A stretch of 64,000 bases of DNA from Phlebotomus papatasi (Eukaryota > Arthropoda > Insecta > Diptera > Psychodidae). The stretch covers positions 28,334,001-28,398,000 of the forward strand of contig NC_077222.1 in NCBI RefSeq assembly GCF_024763615.1, in the 5' to 3' direction. Positions 57,001-64,000 of this stretch are shown here, one piece after another. A model generated the notes under the pieces. It was not told the DNA's origin. It worked only from the letters and a program-made list of their open reading frames with translations, and searched no databases. How positions within the stretch are numbered: position 1 is the first letter of the stretch; each line of letters opens with the position of its first letter. The translations under genes were made by a program, and so were the position numbers.

Positions 57001-60000
57001 AGCAGGGGTGTTCTTTTCATTAGAGTACTTATTTTCAAATCTACAGAAAGCTAGTAAAAAATATTTAAATAAATACCAGAGAGGGAAATAAATAAAAATT
57101 ATAAATAGATTTGTAAATTTCTCAATTTTGTCAGAAATGAAAAAAAAACTACGTAGGGGAGACCAGGGTACTTTTAGCCAGCAAATGAGGCTTTTTTTCG
57201 CGCATGATTTGTGAAAAAATGATAAGGTTTGTCTAATATTTTTATGTTTCATAAGTAGCATTAGGATATTGGCTATATGAAACAGTGTAGTTCAAAGCTC
57301 TAAAATTCTTGACTTTTTCCTTTTCGAACTCTACGGAGAGAGCAGTATATATAATCCCTCCATTTTTTCACCCCCAACCCCCCCATTTTCCACCTTCCAT
57401 CCCCGGAGACCACTTTTCTTAACGTCACGTTTCGTCATGTTTCAGAGAATTTCTGAGAAATGTCGTCACGCTGTTTGTCCGTCTGTCCGTCCGGCTGTTA
57501 TCAAGCTCTAGAGGCCAAACGGTTAGAGATAGACTTGGGACCTTCTTGGGACCCCCCATAAGTCGACCCAAGGATATTTAACATGCCCCTCATTTCGCCC
57601 CACCCCTCCCCTTCCCCTTTAAAACTATGTTTTTTTGGGATTGGTCGAAAACGCGTCGTGCGATTTTTTTTCATTTTTGGATATGTTATAGAGATTATCC
57701 AGTCGAACATTTCGTCCATATACGAAAATACCGTTGAATCATTCCTAATAACGGTTTTCAGGGTCAAAGGTTAAAAGGACACTGGAGTGCGCATTTATCA
57801 AGCAAATGGGGTCATGCTTGGGGTCGTTGGAAAGGTATTGGAATTTCCGACAAAACTATGCCGGTTCCAAACGGTTTTGAATCGGTAATAATTCAGTTCA
57901 TAACCGATAAAAATTTTTATCTGAAAATCAATCCCATTACTTTTAAAACTATTCCACTGATGCTAAATATGCCATTTAAACCTAAAGAAAGAGGCTTTAG
58001 CCGACTTTTTTATGACATTTTTGTAATTGCGGAAAAATTAATGCAAACATCCTGAAAAAATCTATTTCAAAAATTGCTCATCCAAATGAGAATATTGCTT
58101 GGAATATCAATAGTACTTTTTCATCTAACTATTACCCGTGTATTAGTGAAAAATCATTGATAGTTTTAGTCCGCCACGGAAGAGTGGCTACATCTGCCCT
58201 GAGGGCTGTTTCAATGTTTATCATTTTATATAAAAAGGAGATAATTATTTTTCAAGTGTAAAATATTTCTTAATTAACTTTATTAAACCAGAAACAATGT
58301 AAAATTGTGAGATCTTGACTAACAATTTAGAAAACCAAATGCTAGACCAAAAACTGTAACATAGAAATTACAATTTTATACCCATTTTATAAAAATGCTT
58401 CTAAATTGTAGGATAATAGAATCATATTTATAAATATTTCTGAGAATATATGGATGTGTTCCTACTTTCATTAAAAAATCCTTTGCTGAATGTACATGTT
58501 AAGGGAAACGGGAAAAATCCACTGACTAATTCTGCCCCTGGCTATAGGTACCCCGGTCTCCCCTAACACATAAGAGTGATAATATTGTAGTAAATTAAGG
58601 TATTTGTAACAAATAAATTATATGGTTTAATAGTGGCACTGGTGGCACTTACATTAAATCAAAGCAGTAAATATCTCTATTTTTTAGGCCATTAAGCATT
58701 TATCTATCAATAAAAAAATATTTTGTAATTCTTACCAGTATAAATTATTGTATTTGATCGTTTTTATTATATTTTTTACTTCTGTGGATATTAATTCAAA
58801 CAATTTTCCAGATTTTTGTGACTGCTTCGATAATATTGGAAATGAAGTCTGTAAAAGCGTGTTATATGCAATATTTACAAATTGTAGATATTGTTTGGAA
58901 TAGTCAAATGGACATTTTGAGTAATATACATTACTTTAACTGTATTTGGGAAATTTATGTGGCGAGACGGATAAAATTAAGTTGCTCTTAAGCTATGCCG
59001 AAACTTAATATTACCATCGCCCCACACCTCTTTATATCCAGTTGCATTCTAATTTATCTTATAGAGTGTTACATAATGTTCGTTATATAGTTTTCAACTT
59101 GATATTCAGTATATTAGCTGAATCCTTATGTTTATTGCAATTTCAGAGTCATACGTTATTGCGTGGAAGAAGGGAATAGCAATTTTAACAGCCGGTAAGT
59201 TACACTGTTGACAATCTTTTCGCATTACATCCTCCAAAAGTCTAAGCAGTTTTATTAATTTAAATAATATTTATTTATTTATTTATTTCTATTCGTGCAC
59301 ATTTTATAAAGTATTCACAATATTTTTGTCCTCATCTTTCCATAATTAAGAATTACAATATATTGAATTTTAATATGACCCAATTTAATGATTAATATAA
59401 ATGAAGAGAAAATAAATAACTTTATTTATTTTATTCGTTTCATTTAGGAAAAGTTAAAGTATCTCCGGACGCAAGAATGAATTTAGTCAATGGATATTCA
59501 CTACAAATTAAGAATTCTGTACCCCAAGATGCCGGTGTTTACGTGTGCCAGATAGCAACTTTAGAACCACTAGAGATAATGCATACAGTAGATATTCTAG
59601 GTAAGATTTCTACATATATCAAAACTCCCTGCTTTTAGGCATTGCTTCCGATGCATTTTGATAATAAAACACTTCCCAATGCACAGCTTTTTCATCTTAA
59701 TTTTCCACTTAATCTTCTTCTTTTATTTTCGAACCAGTACCACCTGTGATACATCACGTGACATCCGGTGGTAGTTTACAGGTGAAAAAAGGGACGCCTG
59801 TGTATTTGGAATGCTTTGCAACGGGGAATCCTACACCAAATATCACATGGACACGGAAGAATAACATATTGCCGAATGGTAGGTTGTAGCATATTCATGG
59901 ACACATCCGAATCCCTTCTCCGGTTGAGCATTACATATAATACCCCAGAGAGCTTTTATATAAATCGCACTCATGTCATAGTGATTGTTTAGTTTAGAAC

Positions 60001-63000
60001 ACTGCGCTGTGTTACTTCAGGCACCAAATTTGAATATTTTGTGATTGAATAAGTATATAACAGCGATATTAGTTATATGCATATCTGAAAAAGTGTTTAA
60101 ATGTTTGAAATGGAATTATATCACTATACTTAAAAGCCTTAGGGAGGTTTTCCACTTTAAAAGAACATGGAGATGTTGAAAATGATTTTTCCACGATTTC
60201 CATTCAATATCTTATCTGATTCTCTAAGTGAAACTGCAATGAAAAGTTTCTTATTTGAACAGATTTTAATAATTTTTCTCATAAGTTTTTCGATAAAGAT
60301 TTAAATTAAATTTATTTTGAAAAATAGATAATTATAAATTCCTATATAGTACGTGTTCCTAATCCGAAACAAAGTAATTGTAGATAAAAAGTTTATTTCT
60401 TTTTAATTTCCAAAAAAAAACTACAAATGGAGGTAGGATTCAAACTCCCAAGTTTGACTGAAGTTTATTCAAGTAAAATCTTTTAAGAAAAGATCTGTTG
60501 TTGAATAATATTAGAAATTATATTACAAACTTTTCTGTCATACTACAAACTCTTAACTCAGAAGTTTGTCAAATTGCAAATTTTATTATCAAATATGCAA
60601 ATTTTTTTCAAAAAGTTTTTTTTAATATTTAAAATTTTGCAGGTAATAAATTATTAGTTTTATGGCTAATTTAGACGACAGGCTTTCATATCAGTTGAAA
60701 TTAGTTCAAGAACCTAGTCTTTCAGTTCTGGTCAGAAGTAATGCCAACGACACAAGTAAACTGGCTACCGTATTTTTCAAACAGGTTTAATACCGCTTTT
60801 AAACCGTATTTTCAAAAAATTTTAAATGCTTTTTATGTTCAGATTTAATTCTTGAAATGCAATTGCAGAAGATTTCCAAGTATATTTTGCTTTCAGACTT
60901 TGAAAAGGGGAATCTGGAGTGCAATGATTCGAAGCGTAAATCGTTGCTGAACTTTTTTCACTCGCAAAAATTAATAAAATAATGTTTTTTAACTTGCTTT
61001 GACTCGGAAAAATTGATTTTATTAGGTATCGTATAACTACAAGATTAAAGAAAATAAAAATATAATATTAGCAGAGCTCAAATTAAAATTAATTTGTGTT
61101 TTATATTTCTCATTTATCTTTTTCAATAATATGGTCACTTAATTTTTATGCAATGAATGAAAATTCTTTAAAAAAAATCATGAAAATTGTGCACATTGCG
61201 CATTAAAAAAGAATCTGAGATGATTTATCTAAGGCTAAATTTGGGTAGCGATACTTTGTTATTTCTTCAAAAGACAAATATTAGGATTGGAAAATACAAA
61301 GTTCAAAATGAGTGTCCCTTTAATAATATTTAAAATTCTAAAATTTAGTAATTTTACAATTTTTGAAAAATCTCTTTTAAAACGATTAAGTTTTTCTAAA
61401 CTTTAAAACATCCTTGAGGCATAACCTTAGACAAAGGTAAATTAAACTAGCATGATTTTTAAAATAAAGAGGTAAACTTTTTGATTTTGTTTGTAGATAT
61501 TTTCAATGAATATCAAAAACGAAGTTTTGAACTCCCTTACTATACTGAAATATAAATTTTTAAAAACAAAATAAAGCAAAAAATAAATAAATAAAATAAG
61601 AATATACAATATGTTTTCAGTATATTGGAATGTAAAAATATCCTTATGATATTAAACATGTTTCTTGACCTACAATCAGGTTCGCCTATAAAAAAACTCT
61701 TTTTTATAAGGAATTAGGGGAAGGCTTTCAGGGTTCGCACGCACTAAAGTTTTGAACACTTGATATTCTCTCCCATATTCCTTTATTAAATCTGACATAT
61801 AGCTACATATTTTAATAACTAGTCTTGGGACATCCATTTCCTGAGAAAAAGTCCAGCTAAGTCCAGCTTTAACACACTAAAATTTAACCTTAATCCACGA
61901 AAAGAAGTGAGGACACTGCACCAAGTTGAAATTTTCATTCGAAAATGAGTCGATTTTGTTTCTGGTTTACTTTAGAAATATTTCTTAACCCTCTAACGGG
62001 TAAGACCGCCTCCAGGCGGTCTTCACAAAAATCACATTTCCAGCGACAATAAAGGTTTTATTTATTTAAAAGTGCTATAATGTCCTCGGTAATAGTCTTA
62101 TAAACATCTCTTGAAAGTTTGAACTCATTTTGACTCTTCGTTTTGTTGCTATTCCCAGTTTTGTGTGACTGATCAGAGAAAAAGCAACAAAAAATATTTG
62201 TGCAAAAAAACTCATTTCCAATTTCCATAAAAAATACCGATTTAAAGTTATCTGACTAAAATAAATTTAGTTTTTACTGAAAGATATGTCATTCTACTTT
62301 GTATATTTTATTTTAAAAAATTTGAAAAAACTAAAAATGTGAATTTTTGAAGCAAAAAGAGTTTCAAAAAATTTTTATATCTTTTCACCTAGCGCCTAAA
62401 CTAAAAGAGATAAGGAAGAATGGATGGTTTTTTTTTTACTTTATTGGATCATAATTATCCTAGAAAACATTGTTTTAGAACTTTTTTTTCGCATATTAAA
62501 GAAAACACCGTTAGAGGGTTAATTTGGCAAAGTTTAAACCCGATCAGAGGACGTAAAATTTTGTGAAGGTTATAACACAGATGAGATTATTAACATTCTC
62601 ACCTAATATTTGGTATGATGAAACTTTAGAATGAACATCTTTCAAACTAAAACTTTTCTCATTCAAAATTGTTGAAATGCTTTTAAGATAGTAAATTAAT
62701 ATATGTAAATGACGTCATCTTTTAGTAGTTTGAAATATTTTAAGTAATTTTTAATTAACACAGAAGATGGGTGATTGAATGAATTTGCCAAATGAAACGA
62801 TGGGGAAGCTTTTTGAGCAAATATTCTCCGATGCATCCATTTTATTTCAAAGAGGAATTTTGATATTCTATTTGTTATAAACTTTTGCAAATTCCCTCAG
62901 TCCATTGAGCAATATACATGAAGATACATTTTAACAGGTGTACTGTGTGCTCGTTATTTATTTCCAGGTGAAGAAAAATTATCATCGCCAGCACTAACGA

Positions 63001-63099
63001 TTGAGAACATGGATCGACACAAAGGAGGTACTTATATATGCACAGCAAATAATGGGGTTGGACAGCCGGCAACTAGTCAAGTGCTGCTACATGTTCTGT
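53931..63099 (+). CDS. Partial lachesin/IgLON-like Ig-domain cell-adhesion gene (exons 53931-54056, 59147-59194, 59448-59600, 59738-59878, 62968-63099)
   Basis: Five exons join in one frame (phase 1 at every junction, GT-AG throughout) and encode about 200 residues covering two Ig domains. Ig1 has its B-strand cysteine in LLPCDV (exon 1), the core tryptophan in VIAWKKGIAILTAG (exon 2) and the F-strand DAGVYVCQIA (exon 3). Ig2 follows after VPPVIHHV, with cysteine in YLECFATGNP, the tryptophan in ITWTRKNNILPNG (exon 4) and GGTYICTANNGVGQPA (exon 5). From memory this pattern matches insect lachesin-like/IgLON proteins such as the product of Drosophila CG7166, which act at the neuronal cell surface in homophilic or heterophilic adhesion. 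The set is partial: no signal peptide exon was found upstream, and Ig3 plus the C-terminus are expected past 64000. Introns are 5090, 253, 137 and 3089 bp and the long ones are full of transposons. The family assignment is strong; the exact orthologue is inferred. Confidence 0.9.
54640..54852. mobile_element. Family D foldback MITE, intact copy in intron 1
   Basis: GGGGAAACTGGGGTACCACC with AACACGGGGTAGC at the left; TACCCCGTGTTTGGTGGTGC with CAATTTCCCC at the right; TA flanks. The arms pair over about 45 bases. Confidence 0.9.
54953..55483 (-). mobile_element. 3' fragment of a non-LTR retrotransposon (LINE)
   Basis: On the minus strand this stands out as GC-richer than its surroundings. It encodes pieces such as VDKLNPLAGIAPPRMRRQII, TTWKSLNRLRSGVARSECDI and LCDCGLILTTVFVCCPLLH. 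The W-x-x-LNRLR-x-G, CxCG and CP pattern is typical of the C-terminal region of LINE pol proteins in insects. It ends in a TAA-repeat tail (54953-54970) as expected at a LINE 3' end. It is 5'-truncated where the family J element begins, and has frameshifts, so it is dead. Confidence 0.75.
55484..55730 (+). mobile_element. Family J MITE, complete, in intron 1
   Basis: CACTGAGAGGAATTCGAAAA to AAAGTCTCAGTG, 247 bp. The flanks are CT and AT rather than a clean TA pair. It marks the 5' break of the LINE fragment at 54953-55483. Confidence 0.78.
55901..56297. mobile_element. 397-bp foldback with arms of about 170 bases
   Basis: AGGGTAGAATCACATTGACA at the left and TGTCAATGTGATACTGCCCT at the right. 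The arms continue with CACCGTATTTCGTTAATTTA / TAAATTAACGAAATACGGTG and CTCGATGGCACTAGG / CCTAGTGCCACCGAG. A long hairpin in intron 1 of the Ig gene. Confidence 0.85.
56547..56933. mobile_element. Family M element, short copy (387 bp)
   Basis: GGGTGGTGTCACCACTTGTC at the left; GCGATAAGTGGTTACTCCAC plus CC at the right, followed by TA. The left TA has changed to CA. Confidence 0.72.
57156..58563 (+). mobile_element. Family A MITE split by repeat R
   Basis: GGGGAGACCAGGGTACTTTT at the left and AGGTACCCCGGTCTCCCC at the right, TA on both sides. The middle holds repeat R copy d and about 300 bp of unassigned sequence (57966-58260). Confidence 0.75.
57324..57965 (+). repeat. Repeat R, copy d (inside a family A element)
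   Basis: Holds CGAACTCTACGGAGAGAGCA, GTCACGCTGTTTGTCCGTCT, GGGATTGGTCGAAAACGCG and GGTTTTGAATCGGTAATAAT, then diverges. Its uninterrupted GCAGTATATATAAT is the empty site for the MITE at 11546. Confidence 0.72.
59147..59194 (+). CDS. Ig gene exon 2 (48 bp, core tryptophan of Ig1)
   Basis: This short exon lies between ATTTCAG and GCCG/GTAAGT. It reads ESYVIAWKKGIAILTA and carries the invariant Ig tryptophan of strand C. Both edges are phase 1, so skipping it would keep the frame but remove the domain core. Confidence 0.88.
59269..59289 (+). repeat. TTTA microsatellite in intron 2
   Basis: Five TTTA units in the 253-bp intron between Ig-gene exons 2 and 3. Confidence 0.7.
59448..59600 (+). 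CDS. Ig gene exon 3 (end of Ig1)
   Basis: The acceptor is CATTTAG and the donor CTAG/GTAAGA. It reads GKVKVSPDARMNLVNGYSLQ, IKNSVPQDAGVYVCQIATLE and PLEIMHTVDIL. The DAGVYVC motif is the classic D-x-G-x-Y-x-C of an Ig F strand and supplies the second disulphide cysteine of Ig1. Confidence 0.92.
59738..59878 (+). CDS. Ig gene exon 4 (first half of Ig2)
   Basis: The acceptor is TTTTCGAACCAG and the donor AATG/GTAGGT. It opens with VPPVIHHVTSGGSLQVKKGT, then PVYLECFATGNPTPNITW and TRKNNILPN. This is the start of a second, I-set-like Ig domain with cysteine and tryptophan in place. NIT is a potential N-glycosylation site. Confidence 0.92.
59879..62967 (+). other. Intron 4 of the visible Ig gene
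   Basis: A 3.1-kb AT-rich intron. The only clear feature is the TTAA-flanked piggyBac-type element at 61989-62518. A half-copy resembling the family I terminus (GGGGAAGG, then GGTTCGCACGCAC) starts near 61718 without a visible partner end. Confidence 0.7.
61989..62518 (+). mobile_element. piggyBac-type non-autonomous element with TTAA duplication
   Basis: TTAA (61985-61988) precedes CCCTCTAACGGGTAAG, and CACCGTTAGAGGG is followed by TTAA (62519-62522). CCC/GGG ends with TTAA duplications are the signature of piggyBac transposition. Just inside the left end is a perfect hairpin, AAGACCGCC-TCCA-GGCGGTCTT. It is 530 bp, has no transposase frame and lies in intron 4 of the Ig gene. Confidence 0.82.
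62968..63099 (+). CDS. Ig gene exon 5 (second half of Ig2)
   Basis: The acceptor is TTATTTCCAG and the donor CTGT/GTAAGT. It reads EEKLSSPALTIENMDRHKGG, TYICTANNGVGQPATSQV and LLHVL, completing Ig2. The split codon beginning with T would give Phe or Leu if the next exon begins TT or similar; family members have Phe-Pro-Pro here, which opens Ig3. Confidence 0.92.
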
Positions 63100-63720
63100 G
63101 TAAGTCAACACTCAAATTAGTTTCAATTGCTGCAAATATTTTCATCTGTCTGCAGTGAAAGTATGTACGTTAGGTAGTTAGGTAATGTACATTGGTGCAC
63201 AACCCCTGTTAAAGTGGCAAAGGCAACTCCTAGGGGTAACTTTCATTTCTACCTAAGCATCCACTCAGGGAAATATGTACATAGTGAGTGTGACTCAATA
63301 CGAAATATGGTGGCTGAACGAGAGGAGTGTGGAAGACAAAGAAAAGAATCCTTTTTCCCTTTGAATAGATCCGTGCAAACAACTTCTTCGGGCGGTGTGG
63401 TAATTCCATATCATTCGACTTCTTCATACACCCACAGAGAGCTTTCATGTGCCACTTCTTTTGTTGAACAAATTTTCCAGCAATGAGGAGGATTTTCGTT
63501 ATATCCTTTTGAATAATAATATCTCATCCTTTCGTATCATAGAGCTTTTTGGTGCAAAAGCGAATATTTGCAGTTATAAAATATTTAAATATTCATTTAT
63601 TACTTTGTGAAATGAATATACTATACCAACTACACGAATTCTATTGCATGAATTCATTTTTTATTGAAATGAAAAGACATTAATCCTTTCTTAAACTTTC
63701 ATTCATCATACCCATTGCAG

Positions 63721-63824
63721 TTGGCCCTCTGGAGACTGTATCATGTGATATTAAACTTTGTTTAATTTGTTTAATTAGTAATTGTGTCATCACAAAACTT
63801 TATCGTAAAATTATATTAGCCTAG
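63721..63824 (+). CDS. Candidate next or alternative terminal exon of the Ig gene
   Basis: A good acceptor (CATACCCATTGCAG) precedes an open stretch that joins the previous exon in phase. It gives Phe-Gly-Pro directly after LLHVL, close to the Phe-Pro-Pro expected in this family. It then leaves the Ig3 pattern, runs through a hydrophobic LCLICLISNCVI stretch and stops at TAG (63822-63824). It could be an alternative tail producing a two-Ig form, a decayed exon, or coincidence. No polyadenylation signal is obvious just behind it. Confidence 0.25.
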
Positions 63825-63900
63825 TTATGACTAGTAAACATGTGTAATATTAGATGTTCTCATTTAATTGTACTGACTATGCAGATATTTTTTTTAATTA

Positions 63901-64000
63901 GGGGAGACTGGGGCAAAATTTTTCAAAATGAAAATTTCAATATTCACTATTTTCTAAAAATAGAAGAGACTGAGGCTTGAAATTTTTATTATAGATAGCC
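63901..64000 (+). mobile_element. Family A MITE, left end only, cut by the window edge
   Basis: TA followed by GGGGAGACTGGGGCAAAATT. The right end lies past 64000. Confidence 0.6.

Larger units (their letters stand above)
54057..59146 (+). other. Intron 1 of the visible Ig gene
   Basis: A 5.1-kb intron holding a family D element (54640-54852), a minus-strand LINE fragment (54953-55483), a family J element (55484-55730), a 400-bp foldback (55901-56297), a family M element (56547-56933) and a family A element with repeat R inside it (57156-58563). The rest is AT-rich with nothing recognisable. Confidence 0.8.

Overview
The window looks like one stretch of an insect nuclear genome, most likely a dipteran; a phlebotomine sand fly is possible, but this is inference only. 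It is AT-rich, has GT-AG introns and one scaffold gap of 500 N (39509-40008), and shows no bacterial operon structure. Coding sequence is sparse and nearly all of the longer open frames are chance frames or lie inside transposable elements.

Genes. (1) From 53931 to 63099 on the + strand, five exons with matching phase-1 introns encode the first two Ig domains of a lachesin/IgLON-like neuronal cell-adhesion protein. The signal peptide exon was not found, and the third Ig domain should lie beyond the right edge. (2) From 41455 to 40996 on the - strand, three exons form a complete small gene of 102 codons that I do not recognise. (3) From 40326 to 40120 (-) lies a probable C-terminal exon of an unrecognised protein. 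(4) From 38752 to 38378 (-) lies a protein-like terminal exon with an AATAAA close behind its stop. Its upstream part has a frame change and a stop, so it may be a pseudogene.

Mobile DNA. Most of 1-53900, and the introns of the Ig gene, are packed with short non-autonomous DNA transposons. They are usually 150-450 bp, have long terminal inverted repeats and are flanked by TA. I group them into families by their termini: A (GGGGAGACCGGGGCA), B (a 259-bp family, CCCAAGAAGCAA), D (long inverted arms with ACACGGGGTAG), E (GGGGAAGTGGGGCACC), F (arms with TTCGAACGTTCATGCC), G (GGGTAAGTGTGCC, carrying a 29-codon frame), H (GGGTAAGATG), J (CACTGAGAG) and several singletons. There is also a Stowaway-like element, a TTAA-flanked piggyBac-type element, a TAA-flanked PIF/Harbinger-type element, two tRNA-derived SINEs with target-site duplications, a 3' LINE fragment, and a larger repeat R with GTCCGTCTGTCCGT. 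At least nine insertions are nested, and several can be checked against an empty copy of the host repeat in the same window.

Layout. 1-38 kb: repeats and unique AT-rich spacer, with no gene recognised. 38.3-41.5 kb: three minus-strand gene pieces around the gap. 41.5-53.9 kb: repeats. 53.9-63.1 kb: Ig-gene exons with repeat-filled introns. 63.1-64 kb: intron 5, holding a candidate alternative exon and the start of another family A element.
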